Positions 11,285-24,990 of a stretch of 64,000 nt of DNA are shown piece after piece (position 1 is the stretch's first letter; each line of letters starts with the position of its first letter). The translations under genes and the position numbers were made by a program. This stretch comes from Schoenoplectus triqueter (taxonomy: Eukaryota; Streptophyta; Magnoliopsida; Poales; Cyperaceae). The stretch is from the NCBI GenBank assembly GCA_964058805.1, contig CAXKVV010002169.1, positions 124,001 through 188,000 on the forward strand, written 5' to 3'. The notes beneath the pieces are model-generated. The model ran no database searches, had not been told where the DNA came from, and saw nothing but the letters and a program-made list of their open reading frames with translations.

Positions 11285-14200
11285 TCACGTCATGAAAAGC
11301 TCAGGGTGGCTCTCGCGCATCTCGCTCTCTAGCTCCCAGGTAGCCTCTCGTGGCGAATGATGCTCCCACTGCACGAGAACTCGAGGAATGGATCGTCTCC
11401 GGAGCTGGGTCACCTGTGTGTCTAGTATGCGAATCGGTCGCTCCCTGTAAGATAAATTCGGCTCCACATGAAGAGGCTCGACCTCCAAGACGTGAGAAGG
11501 GTCGGATACGTAACGTCTCAACTGTGATACATGGAAAACATTGTGCACGCCAGCGAGCGAAGGCGGCAGAGCAAGTCGATATGCTGCAGGTCCAACTCGT
11601 TCGAGAATCAGGAACGGTCCAATATACCGTGGTGCGAGCTTCCCCTTGACTCCGAACCTCATAACGCCCTTGGTGGGCGAGACCCTCAATAACGCGTGCT
11701 CGCCCACGGTCAGCTGGAAGTCGCGTCTCTTGGGGTCTGCGTATCGTCTCTGTCGGTCCTGGGCCGCGCGTAGACGCTCGTGGATCAGCCGGACGGTGGC
11801 ATGACTCTCATTGATCATCTCGGACGTCGTAGGCTCGTACGTGCCGGCGGGTCCCCAGCATACGGGTGTACGCACTGGCTGTCCGTAGAGTGCCTCGAAA
11901 GGGGACATGCCGATCGAAGCGTGATAGCTGCTGTTATACGCGAACTCTGACAAACTGAGGTGCAGCTCCCAATCTCCACTCATCGTGAGTGCGCAGGCGC
12001 GTAGCATATCCTCGAGAGTCTGGATCGTACGCTCAGACTGTCCGTCGGTCTGCGGGTGGAAAGCGGTGCTGAAGCTGAGTGTCGTCCCGAGGGCCTCCTG
12101 GAATCTCCCCCAAAACCGAGACGTAAAGCGTGGGTCACGATCAGAAACGATCCGCGTCGGCACTCCGTGATGTCGGTACTGCCATGCTAAGTACAATCTC
12201 CCCATGTCCTCGGCCGATGTCCCTAATCGAAAGGGAATGAAGTGTGCGACCTTGGTAAGCGTGTCGACTATAACCCAAACTGCGTTGTGCCCCAGTCGCG
12301 TCCTGGGCAGCCCCGTCACAAAATCCATCATGATGATATCGAATTTGCGCTGTGACTTCGGTAGGGGCTGTATCAGTCCAGCCGGCCTCCTACGGTCGGC
12401 CTTAACCTTCTGACATACGAGACACCTAGCCACGTACTGGGCTATCTCCCGGTGCATCTTCTTCCACCAGAAGTGTCTCTTAAGGGTCTGATACATCTTG
12501 GTCTCGCCGGGGTGGATAGCGTACCCTGAGTCGTGGGCCTCTGTCAAGATCCTACTCTTGAGATCTGGGTCCTTAGGTACGCACAGACGATCGTCAAACA
12601 GAAGCGCTCCATCGTCAGCGATGTGGAAACGCGGTGCGGTGCCCTGGGGTACACCAGCGATGTACTTCGCCAAAAGAGGATCGGAGGGCTGTGCAAGTCG
12701 TATCTCGTCTCGTAACGTGGGCCGTATGCTCAATGGCGCTGCCGTGGCAATGTCGATCGAGGTGGAGGTGGATGGCGCGTCCGCAATAGTCACGACGAGA
12801 TCCAGTCGTCGCATATCCTCAATCAACTGGTGCTGCTCGGTGATCAGAGCCGCAAGGTTCGCGCTACTCTTGCGACTCAGGGCGTCAGCCACTACATTGG
12901 CCTTGCCGGGGTGATAAAGGATCTCCAGCTCGTAGTCCTTCATCAACTCCAGCCATCGCCTCTGTCTCAAATTGAGCTCCTTCTGCGTAAAGACATACTT
13001 GAGACTCTTATGATCGGTGAAGATCTTGCACTTCGCTCCATAAAGGTAATGACGCCAGATCTTCAATGCGAAGATCACGGCGGCTAACTCCAAATCATGA
13101 GTCGGATAGTTCCTCTCATGGGTCTTAAGCTGTCGTGACGCGTAGGCAATGACGTGCCCCTCCTGCATCAAGACGCACCCAAGTCCAAGCCGGGATGCAT
13201 CGGTATAGACCGAATACTCCGTGTCGGGCACCGGCATGGCTAGAATGGGCGCAGAGACGAGACGTCTCTTGAGCTCCTCGAAGCTCTGCTGTCGCTCGGG
13301 GGTCCACTCAAACTTGACTCCCTTCTGCAACAGCTGGGTCAATGGTGCGGCGAGTACGGAGAATCCCTCTACAAATCGCCGGTAGTACCCAGCGAGTCCT
13401 AAGAAACTACGCACCTCAGTCTGAGTCGTAGGGGGTCTCCACTCTGTGATCGCCGAAATCTTCTGCGGGTCCACCGCAAGTCCATCCCTGGATATGATGT
13501 GTCCAAGAAATCCGACCTGCTCGAGCCAAAACTCGCACTTCGAGAGCTTGACATATAGCTTATGCTCTCTCAACCGCTGCAGAGTCAGTCTCAGATGGCG
13601 TGCGTGCTCGTCCCGACTACGCGAATAGACGAGTATATCGTCAATAAAGACTACTACGAACTGGTCTAGATAGTCTGAGAACACCCTATGCATAAGGCTC
13701 ATGAAATACGCGGGGGCGTTCGTCAAACCAAACGACATAACTAAAAACTCGTAGTGACCGTATCGCGTACGGAAAGCAGTCTTCGGAACGTCACTGGCCC
13801 TAATGGTCAGCTGATGGTATCCAGATCGTAGATCGATCTTGGAAAATACCTGTGAACCCTGTAGCTGATCAAATAGGTCATCGATACGAGGTATCGGATA
13901 CCTGTTGGGCACTGTGACCTTGTTGAGCTCCCTATAGTCTATGCACAGACGTAGGGTGCCGTCCTTCTTGCGGACGAACAAGACCGGAGCACCCCAAGGG
14001 GAGGTACTCGGGCGTATAAATCCCTTCTCCAATAACTCCTCCAACTGAATCTTCAACTCCCGTAGCTCTGCGGGTGCCATCCGGTATGGGGCGCGTGCGA
14101 CGGGCGTCGTGCCCGGCTGAAGCTCGATGCAGAACTCCACGTCACGTGGCGGCGGTAAGCCGGGTAGCTCGTCCGGAAAGACGTCGGGATACTCTCTCGC

Positions 14201-16102
14201 AACGGGAACGGTCGATATATCCACCTCCTTGGCGTCCGTAACTGCAACAGACGCCAAGTAATACTCGCATCCCGCTGACATGAGATGCTTTGCCTGAAGG
14301 GCGGATATAATTGGCACTCTCGAACCTGGCTTCTTCCCTCGGAAATAAAAAGGCTCTGACGTCTCGTCACCGAACCTCACACTACGTCGCTCGCAGTCAA
14401 CTACGGCGCGATGTCGCGTCAACCAATCGAGTCCTAGAAGTACGTCGAAGTCTCGCATGTCGAGGACGGTAAGGTCTACTACTAGGTCCCTACCCGCAAT
14501 CCTAACCAAACGTCCGCGACAGACCCGGTCGACGATAACGGTCCTCCCGAGTGGCGTCTGTACCTCCATGGCTCGCGTCCTAATCTCGGTAGGCCACTCG
14601 CGTGACGCGATAAATAATGATGAAACGAATGAATGACTAGCCCCCGTATCTATAAGTACAAAAGCAGGGCTGTCAGAGATGTACACCATACCTGCAATGA
14701 GCTCGGCATCGACGGGATCCTCATAGCACGGCTGCTCCACATCCACCTCTGGTGCGGTCTCGTCGGCAACAACCGCATGAACCCGAGCAATAGGGCGAGC
14801 CGTCTGTCCTCGTCCTCCGCCTCGAGGCGGGGTAGATGCTCCACGTACTCCTGCTAGTCGAGGAGGCCCCGATGTGGCTCCTGGGGTCGGTCGGGAACCT
14901 CTGAATGGGCAGTCGGGTGCCCAGTGTCCCGGCTGCTGGCACGAATGGCATAGTCCAGGGCGAGGTCTCGGCGGAGCATGCTGAGGTCTCGGCGGGTACT
15001 GCTGGGACCTCTGAGGGTACGGCTGATATCTCTGTGGGTGCAGCGGGGGTCTGCGGGGTGGTAGGGGTGCAGGGGGCCGAGGCGGAGGGAGCGCGGTGGA
15101 GGCTCCCTCGAAACGGGGTCGGATGTTGCGGGCCGCGGCCCGCGCCCCAATAAGGCTCTCCTGGTACTCGGCCTTATCCATCAGAAACTCCACCGAAGTA
15201 CCAGGGTAAATGTCGAGGACACTAGCAAGAGCCGGCTGAAGTCCTCGAATAAATCGGGCTCGGCGTCGCGCTGGATCCGCGACTAGCTCGGGTGCGTAAC
15301 GAGAGAGCCTAATGAATAACTCTCCATACTGACGAGCTGTCCGAGAACCCTGTGTCAGCGTCTCGAACCTGTATCGGAGCACTGATAACTGGTGCTCTCC
15401 CATGAAGCGAGCCCTAAATATGTCGGAGAAACGCTCCCACGACATGGCTCGAACTCCACCCTCAAACTGAGGCTCCTGGGAGGTCCACCAGTGGCGAGCG
15501 TCGCGATCCAATAGGGTGGTCGCTAGCTCGGCCATGTAGGCCTCGGGAGTACGCGAGAGACGAAAAGTGACCTGCACTGCTGCAAGCCACTCCTCAGCAG
15601 CGTCGTACCCGCCGCTGCCATCATACCGGGGTGTGTGATGGCGCTCAAACTCCCGTAACGCAGAGACAAATGGATCCTGTGTCGTCTGTCCCGCAGCGCT
15701 CGCCTGAGTGGTAAACTGCGCCAGCCCAGAAAAGAAAGCCTGCATGAGCTGGGCCGGGTCAGTCCCGGGGGTGAATATAATAGGCTGCGACGGGGCCACA
15801 GGCTGTGGCGGATCCACAGGTGACGGGGTACTGCGAGCCGCTCTGCGCGTGTGGGTCCCGGGGGAAGTGATCGGGGGAGACAATGGAGACGGGGTAACCC
15901 GCTCATCAGAGGCGTGCGGGCGGTGCGTGGAACTGGCAGTATCGTGGGCCACATGACCCTCACTCGTACGTGGGCGTGAGGGCTGTGGGTCTGGTGGAGG
16001 AAGCCCTAAACGGGCCTGAGCACGGGTGCGAGGGGGATCGCGTCCCCCGGTGAAGGAACGAGTCATGGCTGTAGAAAGGAATGTCTGCAAGGAAAATAAC
16101 AC
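11285..16102 (-). CDS. Gypsy chromovirus gag-pol polyprotein, intact
   Basis: A single 1,605-codon frame. The better start is Met13 (16066, MTRSFTGG), because the first 12 codons are atypical and either Met is possible. In order: gag capsid region (about 130-320), CCHC knuckle C385-C388-H393-C398, aspartic protease DTGAS (D485), reverse transcriptase with D757 (KIDLRSGY) and FIDD (D821, D822), RNase H with D968, E1005, D1030 and D1073, integrase zinc finger H1190/H1197/C1227/C1230, integrase core D1260, D1321 and E1357 (spacing D-60-D-35-E), then a C-terminal chromodomain-like segment (about 1555-1603, [16 protein letters not shown]). Domain order RT-RH-IN plus a chromodomain identifies a Ty3/Gypsy chromovirus, probably Tekay/Del-like. 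No stop or frameshift is visible. Its base composition is much more GC-rich than the flanks. Confidence 0.92.
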   Translation of the reverse strand: MLFSLQTFLSTAMTRSFTGGRDPPRTRAQARLGLPPPDPQPSRPRTSEGHVAHDTASSTHRPHASDERVTPSPLSPPITSPGTHTRRAARSTPSPVDPPQPVAPSQPIIFTPGTDPAQLMQAFFSGLAQFTTQASAAGQTTQDPFVSALREFERHHTPRYDGSGGYDAAEEWLAAVQVTFRLSRTPEAYMAELATTLLDRDARHWWTSQEPQFEGGVRAMSWERFSDIFRARFMGEHQLSVLRYRFETLTQGSRTARQYGELFIRLSRYAPELVADPARRRARFIRGLQPALASVLDIYPGTSVEFLMDKAEYQESLIGARAAARNIRPRFEGASTALPPPRPPAPLPPRRPPLHPQRYQPYPQRSQQYPPRPQHAPPRPRPGLCHSCQQPGHWAPDCPFRGSRPTPGATSGPPRLAGVRGASTPPRGGGRGQTARPIARVHAVVADETAPEVDVEQPCYEDPVDAELIAGMVYISDSPAFVLIDTGASHSFVSSLFIASREWPTEIRTRAMEVQTPLGRTVIVDRVCRGRLVRIAGRDLVVDLTVLDMRDFDVLLGLDWLTRHRAVVDCERRSVRFGDETSEPFYFRGKKPGSRVPIISALQAKHLMSAGCEYYLASVAVTDAKEVDISTVPVAREYPDVFPDELPGLPPPRDVEFCIELQPGTTPVARAPYRMAPAELRELKIQLEELLEKGFIRPSTSPWGAPVLFVRKKDGTLRLCIDYRELNKVTVPNRYPIPRIDDLFDQLQGSQVFSKIDLRSGYHQLTIRASDVPKTAFRTRYGHYEFLVMSFGLTNAPAYFMSLMHRVFSDYLDQFVVVFIDDILVYSRSRDEHARHLRLTLQRLREHKLYVKLSKCEFWLEQVGFLGHIISRDGLAVDPQKISAITEWRPPTTQTEVRSFLGLAGYYRRFVEGFSVLAAPLTQLLQKGVKFEWTPERQQSFEELKRRLVSAPILAMPVPDTEYSVYTDASRLGLGCVLMQEGHVIAYASRQLKTHERNYPTHDLELAAVIFALKIWRHYLYGAKCKIFTDHKSLKYVFTQKELNLRQRRWLELMKDYELEILYHPGKANVVADALSRKSSANLAALITEQHQLIEDMRRLDLVVTIADAPSTSTSIDIATAAPLSIRPTLRDEIRLAQPSDPLLAKYIAGVPQGTAPRFHIADDGALLFDDRLCVPKDPDLKSRILTEAHDSGYAIHPGETKMYQTLKRHFWWKKMHREIAQYVARCLVCQKVKADRRRPAGLIQPLPKSQRKFDIIMMDFVTGLPRTRLGHNAVWVIVDTLTKVAHFIPFRLGTSAEDMGRLYLAWQYRHHGVPTRIVSDRDPRFTSRFWGRFQEALGTTLSFSTAFHPQTDGQSERTIQTLEDMLRACALTMSGDWELHLSLSEFAYNSSYHASIGMSPFEALYGQPVRTPVCWGPAGTYEPTTSEMINESHATVRLIHERLRAAQDRQRRYADPKRRDFQLTVGEHALLRVSPTKGVMRFGVKGKLAPRYIGPFLILERVGPAAYRLALPPSLAGVHNVFHVSQLRRYVSDPSHVLEVEPLHVEPNLSYRERPIRILDTQVTQLRRRSIPRVLVQWEHHSPREATWELESEMRESHPELFMT

Positions 16103-16388
16103 AAGGACAGTAAGTAATTCGCGCTAATATTATCATTCCTTTTATTCTAAAGGATGTAAAAGCTTGGTTTATTATTTAGTTCATGTGTCACGATCGGGTG
16201 TTGGGATCCATGGGACAGCGAAATTTACGCCCCTTAGTGCGTATCGCGTGCCCCGTCTTTCCTAGACCTACCCCTCACCAACCTATGTCAAGTACATATT
16301 ATTATTTGTTTATTTATTCGTCTTTACGGGATTTTTTTTTTGGATGTTACCATAGCATGATTTATACGAAATCGGATTATAAATTCAC

Positions 16389-16400
16389 GCTCTGATACCA
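16389..16400 (-). other. Gypsy primer binding site
   Basis: The minus strand reads TGGTATCAGAGC, the complement of the initiator-Met tRNA 3' end, 8 bp inside the 5' LTR (16409). It confirms the minus-strand orientation. Confidence 0.9.
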
Positions 16401-16408
16401 CCAAAGGA

Positions 16409-19400
16409 TGTCACACCCCAGAAATAAATGAATCGAATTAGGGGTGCTAATCCCGCCACGTACGCACGACGAGACGTGCGTACGAAAGGCTAAGTGAATA
16501 AGAATGAAAATAAAGAAAATCCCAGGATGAACAAAACAATAATAATAATACAAAACAAAACAGTCCAGAATATACAAATAAATACAACGCCAGACACCGG
16601 CGGGGCTAACTCCATCGGAATGGGTAGCAAAATCTCTCAAATAAAGCCCAAAGAAAGAAACCAAAAACCCGATGCCCGATAAGCCCTAATCAACTACCCG
16701 CCTCACTGTGCTGATGCGGCGAAGCACCTCTGATATCGCGCAGGACTGTTGCACCTAGCACTCTCATCAAAACTCGAGCCCATGCCTGTAAACCTGGATC
16801 CCACAACCACCGTGGAAATGTGAGAAATTTTTAAAATTTCTCAGTACGGATTTAGATCCAGCCTTAAGATTTGATCTTCTTTCCTAGACTGGACCCAAAT
16901 ACCGGTACCGAATTTAAATGTAATGAATTATTTTAATATATGTTAATGTATTATTATTTTATACATTTCTGACACCTCTACATGAATGACATGAAATGAC
17001 AATTAACCCTGAAATAGAAAATCTGTGGAAATAGTAGTATAATATAAAATATAAGGTACGAGAAGACAAACACCCGAAATAAATATCCCAATTTGCAAAT
17101 CACCAGATCTATCCCAAGCGGGCGCCACCAGCGTCCCAACTTACGAACTTGGGCCTTGCCTAAGCGGGCGCCACCAGCGACCCAACTTACGAACTTAGGA
17201 CTTTATGTTTATGCGGCGCCAATGCCGCATAAACGGCAATTCGGGCTCCCGAGGCGATAACGCCCTAGGAGAGTGAGCGTGCATGAGCACGTACTCTGGT
17301 CTGCTAAATCTGGTAATTCACCTTACAAAATAAAAGCAAGTGGATAATTATGTCTTCAGTTGCCATATCGTCAAAGGAGATAACTACTCGTGAATTAACA
17401 AATCGAAATCAAATGGGAACCTACACTGTACCAACTAAGGGTCAGAGGACCGCATCCCGTAAAAGTATCAAAACGAAATATAACAAATGGGAGCCTACAC
17501 TGTACCCACTAAGGCCAGTGGACCGCATCCCGACTTTCTCTGTACCAACTATGGGCCAAAGGAGAAAGCCCTTCGGACAATATTAGGATCCTAAATACGC
17601 CGGATAAATATAATAATATAATATCACGAACTAGATTCCAGTCTCGGATATGGCCGCCCACACTAAACACTGAAATACACGGTATCCTAAAACGCTCAAA
17701 TTTGGATTAAAAATTTAATCATATTAAGAATAATAAAAAAAAATATAATATTGATCAAAGAAAAACGCTCCGACACAGCCGAACCCGCCAAATGACGGGA
17801 TCGGTGGATAATCCGACAGGCACAGATGCGCAGTACATATACAGACCGGTGGGTCCCACGGGCCTATGGGTCACCGTACGTAACCACAACGGTCTGGTTA
17901 TGCAAGGCAACTTAGACTGAAAATTACCCGGTCCGCCTCTCAGCACTCCCATGCATTTAATGCATGATTAACTTCCTAGCTTAATTAATAATTAGTAATA
18001 GTAATAATATTTTCCTAATAAATATAATCTACAACTTGAATTATTTAATTCTATCTGATCCTATCTCGGGACTATTTCCCGAATACTACTCCTATCCTGT
18101 CTACGTGCAATATGACATGATATGACATGCGAATGCGGGTATGTCTCGAATATGCTGGTCAATTTACCGGATGCAAATGACAGGTCAGATTCAGTCTCTA
18201 GTTAAATTTGGACAAAAACACCGCAATTCAGATTTATTTTAAAAATATTTTATTTTCGGTTTGGGTTCCTAATTCTGAAGAAAGAAGATGAATCCCAGGA
18301 AACCGTACCTGGGAGTGCTGGCGAGGATCGCGAAGTCGCTCTACTCCGGAGGTAGAACACCGGCCTCGGGGTCGGTGTCCGCGTACGTCTGGTCAGGAGT
18401 GACCTCGTACTCCGCGAGGGGATCCGAGTCGACTATATCACCTATTTAATTTAAATTAGATATTTATTAGTTTTAACTTGATTTACTAATTAATAATTGG
18501 ATTAGATTGATAACTTAATTAAACGTTTGTTCGGGTTTGTATCGTCCTTTCTAAATAAACTCGGCAGCATTTCTACTGCATATATGCGGTGTCGGAAATT
18601 TTAGTTGCTCGCATATCGATCCGTTAATTTGTGTTTATCGTTCTTGATCGTTTTTATACGTTCATCCTTTATTTTACATTTCGAGGTTATGAATTTAATT
18701 ATTAAATCAATTAACTTAAAATAGAGAAATTGATTAATATATAATATATAATATATTTAATATTATATTCTAATATTCTCTTATTTATCTATTTTTAATT
18801 TAGAGAGATTGCTTAACATATATTTATATTATATATTTATTAATATTATTTCGTTATTAAATAGAGAAATTGATTATTATTATTATATATATATTATACA
18901 TATAATATTTGTTTTATTATTCTTTTATTTATTATTTTTTTTAAAAATAGAGAAATTGATTAATATATATTCTAATATATATTAATTGCATTCTAATTTT
19001 TATTGTTACTATGTTTTTAAATTAGGTAGTTTACTTTATTATATATAAGTACTATTATTAGTTTTTTTATAAGTTAGAGAAAATAGCTTTAAAAATAAAA
19101 GAAAAATAAAAGAAATAAAATAAAATAAACGAAAACTAATATAAAATAAAAGTTAAGAAAAAGTTATTATATTATTAATGTGTTGGTGTTTTAATGTTCG
19201 GGATCATACGCTGACTACCAAATCGTTGGTGCCAATGCACCGATATCCCGAATCGGGGGCAGTCAGGGAATATAATCATTTCCCGATTTCTTTAAGTTTA
19301 CGTTTTAGTCCATGGATACCGCCAAACCTTTCGGGGCGGCCTCCAAATTAATAAGTCCCATTTTATTTTGGTCATTTCATTATCTTAGGATTTTTAGGCT

Positions 19401-21745
19401 ATTGGGCCATGATTACTTTCATTAATCCTAATTAGGCTTTAATTTAGTTAACTCCTCATTTACCAGCCCAATAACATTTTATTCATTTCTTAAGTTTTTA
19501 TTACTAAGTGTTGGGCCGAATAGTTAATTTAAGTTCCTTATTATAAATCCTTGGCCTAATTATTCATAGCCCAACATTAAATACCCAACAACTTAGACAG
19601 GTCATCAAGCAAGGTATAATTACAACAGTCCATCTACCAGCATGTAAAGAATTCGACAGGTAAATCACCACAAGGCAAACAGAAGAACAGCACAGGGCCC
19701 AGGGCTGTACCAGTAACTGGTACAGTCACAAACAAATTCATAGGATGATACAGACAAACAAGACAGCACAACCCAGCAGCAACAAGGAATCCCAGCCCAG
19801 ACCAAGTACAACAGTTCACAAGGTAAGACCACATCAATCCATACCAGAAACCCAGAAACCAGAATCCGGCACCCATCGGCAACACAGAAAAATAGAACCC
19901 ATAGGCCAAACAAAAAGGGTAAACGGCCAACAATATTGTATCCAAGGAGCAATAATAACAAGAGTGCAAGACTGGTATAGCCTTTACAACCAGTATAATA
20001 GCCCAGACAGATATTAATTACAAGGGTCAAGAGGGTAAGTCAGTATCAGCAACAAGCACCAGCAAGGGTCACAGAGGGTGGGGGCAGATCAATGTAGTAA
20101 CAATTTAAAATACCAGTCAAACAGGCAACCCCAAAAAGAATGGGCAGTATCAGACAAGCCACCATCAAAAAAAAATCAAGCCTCAGATCATTTCATATCG
20201 AAACCCCCCCCCCCCAGTCCAATCACACAACTGTCAGGGGCTTACCAGAAAACCCAACAGGGGAAAACAAGAAAAGGTGTTGGTCTGGTACCAGCAAACC
20301 AACGACACCTGGTACCAGCCATTTACAGAACCCGCTTTCGACCGAGCAACCAAAACCAGATAGCTCACAAGGAAACCCCATAGATAACACAAATCCATAC
20401 CAACAGTCCAATCTAGAACCCACAGAACCAAATCGGGCACAGCATAGCAAACCAGGCAACCCAACTGGTGTAGCAAACAAAGCCACAGGGCAACAACACA
20501 AAGAGAACGAAAAACAAATCCAGCCAAACAATGCACCCAGATTAAACCAGAACCACATGCACAATCATTAACAAGCAATTACACAAATCAACACAAGTTT
20601 GGGGCTAGGGTTTACCAGCAAAAGGGGAAAAAGCCGAAATAGACAAGCAAGGAAGCTCAAGGGGTACCACCTCCTTTCCGACAAGGCTCGGCCACCACCC
20701 TCCTCTCCTCCTTACACCTTTTTTTTAACCAAAATTTACTTAGATCTGCCCTTATCTGTTAACTTTTCTTTTGTCTTTTACAGAAATTTCTCAACGCATG
20801 AGAGCCAAAGGAGGGAGAGAGGAAGGCGCACGCTCGGCCTTATAGGGAGAGGCGGTAAGGGCTCGGGTCTAGGGCAGTCAGGGGTCATGAGGGGGGAAAG
20901 TGGCTTAACGGTCAGCGGAAAGTGACAGGTCTCGCGACAGACGGGACAGCCAGCATAGGCTCAGCCAGGAGCAAGAGGACGAAAAGTCTAGGGTTGCAGT
21001 ACCCCCTCGTCCGAGAGAGAGAAACCGATCAGAGTCGGTGAGGCAAGGAAACACAAGAGAGGAAACAAGGGGCGAGAACAAAAAAGAAAGGAGAGAGAAG
21101 AGCGGCGCCATAATGGCGAAGGGACCGAAGGGACGGGGGAGAGCGGGAGAGAAGAAAGAGAGAGAAGAGGGGCGCCATAATGGCGAAGGGACCGAAGGGA
21201 CGGGGAGCGGGAGAGAGAAAAAAAAGAAGAGAGAGAAGAGGGGTAATAAATGCGGCGTTTATTGAAGAGAGAGAGTGAACGGAATGGATTTTCTGTGACC
21301 GAGGCTTGCGGCCATTTGTGTGGCAAAGTTTTAAGTTTTGAATTAACGGTAAATTAATTATTACAAATGGTATCTAAATAGGCATTCATATTGCGGCTCA
21401 CGAACTTTAAAATTTTGTGCTAAATTATTTTATCTAATTTGGTTGATTTATTACTTATTTCAAACTTAATGTTTATTCGTATTAAATTTTTGATTTCAGT
21501 TCCTTTAATCAATTTAAAATTTTAGTTTGTATCTTCTAAATTTCGTGGGTCATTGATAATTAAACGGTTTATTTACCTAATTGGTATATATTATATTTAC
21601 CCATATATATATATAAAATTTTATTCTCTTCTTTGTTGAATTAAGAAATTTATTTATTTATGTTAAGTTAATTTTGATCATTGTCAGAATTTAATTAATT
21701 TTAAATTTTTGACCATTAATGCCAAATTAAAATTTACAGTTTGAC
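16409..21745 (-). repeat. Gypsy 5' LTR (right copy), 5,337 bp
   Basis: Same termini and same length as 5905-11241. It serves as 5' LTR for the intact unit on its left and is also followed on its right by a second internal fragment, which a simple insertion would not show. Confidence 0.92.
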
Positions 21746-21789
21746 ATTTCTCCCCCCCTTAAAATAAGTTTCGTCCTCGAAACAAGAAC

Positions 21790-22877
21790 TCACGTCATGA
21801 AAAGCTCAGGGTGGCTCTCGCGCATCTCGCTCTCTAGCTCCCAGGTAGCCTCTCGTGGCGAATGATGCTCCCACTGCACGAGAACTCGAGGAATGGATCG
21901 TCTCCGGAGCTGGGTCACCTGTGTGTCTAGTATGCGAATCGGTCGCTCCCTGTAAGATAAATTCGGCTCCACATGAAGAGGTTCGACCTCCAAGACGTGA
22001 GAAGGGTCGGATACGTAACGTCTCAACTGTGATACATGGAAAACATTGTGCACGCCAGCGAGCGAAGGCGGCAGAGCAAGTCGATATGCTGCAGGTCCAA
22101 CTCGTTCGAGAATCAGGAACGGTCCAATATACCGTGGTGCGAGCTTCCCCTTGACTCCGAACCTCATAACGCCCTTGGTGGGCGAGACCCTCAATAACGC
22201 GTGCTCGCCCACGGTCAGCTGGAAGTCGCGTCTCTTGGGGTCTGCGTATCGTCTCTGTCGGTCCTGGGCCGCGCGTAGACGCTCGTGGATCAGCCGGACG
22301 GTGGCATGACTCTCATTGATCATCTCGGACGTCGTAGGCTCGTACGTGCCGGCGGGTCCCCAGCATACGGGTGTACGCACTGGCTGTCCGTAGAGTGCCT
22401 CGAAAGGGGACATGCCGATCGAAGCGTGATAGCTGCTGTTATACGCGAACTCTGACAAACTGAGGTGCAGCTCCCAATCTCCACTCATCGTGAGTGCGCA
22501 GGCGCGTAGCATATCCTCGAGAGTCTGGATCGTACGCTCAGACTGTCCGTCGGTCTGCGGGTGGAAAGCGGTGCTGAAGCTGAGTGTCGTCCCGAGGGCC
22601 TCCTGGAATCTCCCCCAAAACCGAGACGTAAAGCGTGGGTCACGATCAGAAACGATCCGCGTCGGCACTCCGTGATGTCGGTACTGCCATGCTAAGTACA
22701 ATCTCCCCATGTCCTCGGCCGATGTCCCTAATCGAAAGGGAATGAAGTGTGCGACCTTGGTAAGCGTGTCGACTATAACCCAAACTGCGTTGTGCCCCAG
22801 TCGCGTCCTGGGCAGCCCCGTCACAAAATCCATCGTGATGATATCGAATTTGCGCTGTGACTTCGGTAGGGGCTGCA
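21790..22877 (-). pseudogene. Truncated second Gypsy pol (integrase core and chromodomain)
   Basis: It encodes the last 360 or so residues of the polyprotein (corresponding to about residue 1245 onward), including the three integrase acidic residues, the C-terminal barrel region and the chromodomain-like end. It has only a few differences from the matching part of 11285-12373. The match ends at GGTAGGGGCTG; beyond that the sequence is Copia A. The apparent start codon lies in junction sequence, so there is no real gene start. Confidence 0.85.
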
Positions 22878-24990
22878 TCATCAATATCTTATCTTGATTC
22901 CCGGAGTGGTCAATGTGAACTGAAAGTTCAAAAGATTATAAATTTGTAAAGAATAGTAAATGAGTTACTAGATGCATTTACAGATACAAAAACAGTGACT
23001 AAATCACATATACCAGCTTTAAATGCACCTGCTCGAATTGAAATAACCCCAGCAGAAGTTACTATACAAAGAAAACGTGGAAAACCAATCGATTCCAAAG
23101 ATAAAAATCCATAAAAAATGAAAGAGCAGAATAATACAGTTGGTGTAACTCCAGTAAAAGTTACCGATAAAATACCAGAAGAGATTGTTAGTAAAATCCC
23201 AAAAAAGATTGGAAGTAGAACCTCAGAAGAGGTCGTTGATAAAGTTCCAGAAGAAACTCAGGCATCGAATACTTATGAGATCTTAATAAATTATGTACAG
23301 AATGGTATAATATGGAACCGAAATGAAACACGATGAAATTTTTGCATATGCTATAGCAATTGAAGTGATAAATGAGGAAGATTATGTGCCAAAAACTCCA
23401 AAAGAGTCTATGCACAGAAATGATTGACCAAAATGGAAAGATGCCCTGAAGGCTGAATTAGATTTGCTTAAAAAGAGAAATGTTTTTGGATTTGTAATTC
23501 TAACCTCTAAAAATGTTAACCCTGCAGGTTACAAGTGGATTTTTGCAATAAAAAGAAATTAGAAAAATGAGATTGTGAGATATAAAGCAAGGCTGGTGGC
23601 ACAAGGTTTTACACAAATACCAGGAGTTAATTATGAAGAAACGTATTCACCTATAGTGGATGTAATAATTCTTCAATTTTTAGTCAGTCTCACAATCATT
23701 GAGAACCTTCCAATGAGTCTCATGAATGTTGTCACAGGCTATTTGTATGGATCACTCGATAATGATATCTATATGAAAGTCCCTGAAGGATTAAAAATGC
23801 CTGAAGCATTTAAATAAAAATCTCGAGAAATGTATTATATAAAGTTAAAACGATCATTGTATGGACTAAAACAATCGGGTCGAATGTGGTATAATCGACT
23901 CAGTGAATATCTCATAAAAGAACGATATAAATCTAATATAATTAGTCCATGTGTTTTTATTAAATGATAAATCTCGAGTTTTATAATTATTGCAGTATAT
24001 GCTGATGACCTGAATATCATTGGGTCTCCTGAAGAGATCGAAAAGACTGTAAAATTATTAAAGAATGAATTTGAAATGAAAGATCTTGGTGTGACAAAGT
24101 TGTGTCTCGGCCTGCAGATCGAGCATTTTCATAATGGTATATTTGTCCATCAATTAAACTACATCCAGAAAATGTTAAAATATTTTAATATGGACAAAGT
24201 TCATCCTTTAAGTACACAAATGGTTGTCCGATCACTGGATGTGAAAAAAGATCCTTATCGGCCCCGAGAAAATAATAAAAAACTCTTGATCTTGAAGTAC
24301 CATACTTAAGTGCAATAGGGGCTTTGATGTATCTTGCTAATAATATGATACTTGATATTATTTTTTCTGTAAATGTAGTAGCAAGATATAGTTCTGATCC
24401 AACACGCCGACATTGGAACATAATCAAACATGTATTACGTTACCTTTGTGGGACACGTGATATGAGACTATTTTATCAAAAAAATACAAAGTCCAAACTA
24501 GTTGGATATGAAAATGTAGGATATTTATCAGATCCGCATAAAGCTCGGTCACAATCCGGATATGTGTTTACATATGGCGGCACTGTAATTTCATGGCGAT
24601 CGACAAAGCAAACATTAACAGCAACATCATCAAATCATGTTGAATTAATTGCTCTCTATGATGCTGGACGGGAATGTGTATGGTTAAGATCCATGATCCA
24701 ACACATCCAAGAGGAATGCGGTCTCGAGTCAGTCAGAGAAAACCCGACGGTGATATACGAAGATAATACTGCATGCATTGCTCAAATCAAAGAAGGATAT
24801 ATCAAAAGTGACATAACCAAGCACATCTCGTCAAAGTTCTTCTCAACACATGATTTATAGAAGAATGATTTGATAAATGTTTGTCAAATCAGATCAAGCG
24901 ATAATTTGGCGGACTTATTCTCAAAATCATTGCCAAGAAATATTTTTGAGCAGCTTTCACATAAGATTGACATTCGTCACTTAAAAGATG
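22878..24990 (+). pseudogene. Copia A reverse transcriptase and RNase H (broken)
   Basis: Reading resumes with SISYLDSRSGQCEL, a pre-RT linker seen in this Copia type, then an acidic/proline linker and RT blocks (YKARLVAQGFTQIPGVNYEE, SLYGLKQSGRMWYNRL, YADD near 23998-24009). RNase H blocks follow (SQSGYVFTYGGTVISWRSTK, NHVELIAL, YEDNTACIAQIKEG). In-frame stops occur near 22933, 23428, 23560, 23815 and 23966. A further frameshift lies around 24290-24320. The C-terminal part continues past the stop at 24858 with a frame change to about 24990. Confidence 0.85.

Larger units (their letters stand above)
5905..22877 (-). mobile_element. Gypsy chromovirus complex: LTR, internal, LTR, truncated internal
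   Basis: On the minus strand the intact unit is 5' LTR (16409-21745), primer site (16389-16400), gag-pol (11285-16102), purine tract (11242-11257) and 3' LTR (5905-11241). Beyond the right LTR a second internal copy begins in the same orientation (21746 to about 22877). It holds the purine tract and the last 360 or so codons of pol, then stops abruptly where Copia A resumes. There is no third LTR and no target duplication on the right. I infer a tandem LTR-sharing array made by recombination, later trimmed by a deletion that also removed Copia A sequence. Confidence 0.85.

Noticed and set aside
11350..15956. Many 60-146 codon frames on the plus strand and in other minus frames
   Set aside because: They are shadows of the GC-rich Gypsy polyprotein, which has full domain structure in its own frame.
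16389..16400. tRNA gene signal (TGGTATCAGAGC and similar at 26232, 32044 and 44182)
   Set aside because: These are only 12-13 base complements of the initiator tRNA next to LTRs, with no cloverleaf around them; they are primer sites.
21746..22884. A second independent Gypsy element to the right of 21745
   Set aside because: It shares the LTR at 16409-21745 with the intact unit, has no 5' part, no own LTR on the right and no target duplication, so it is the remainder of a recombined array.
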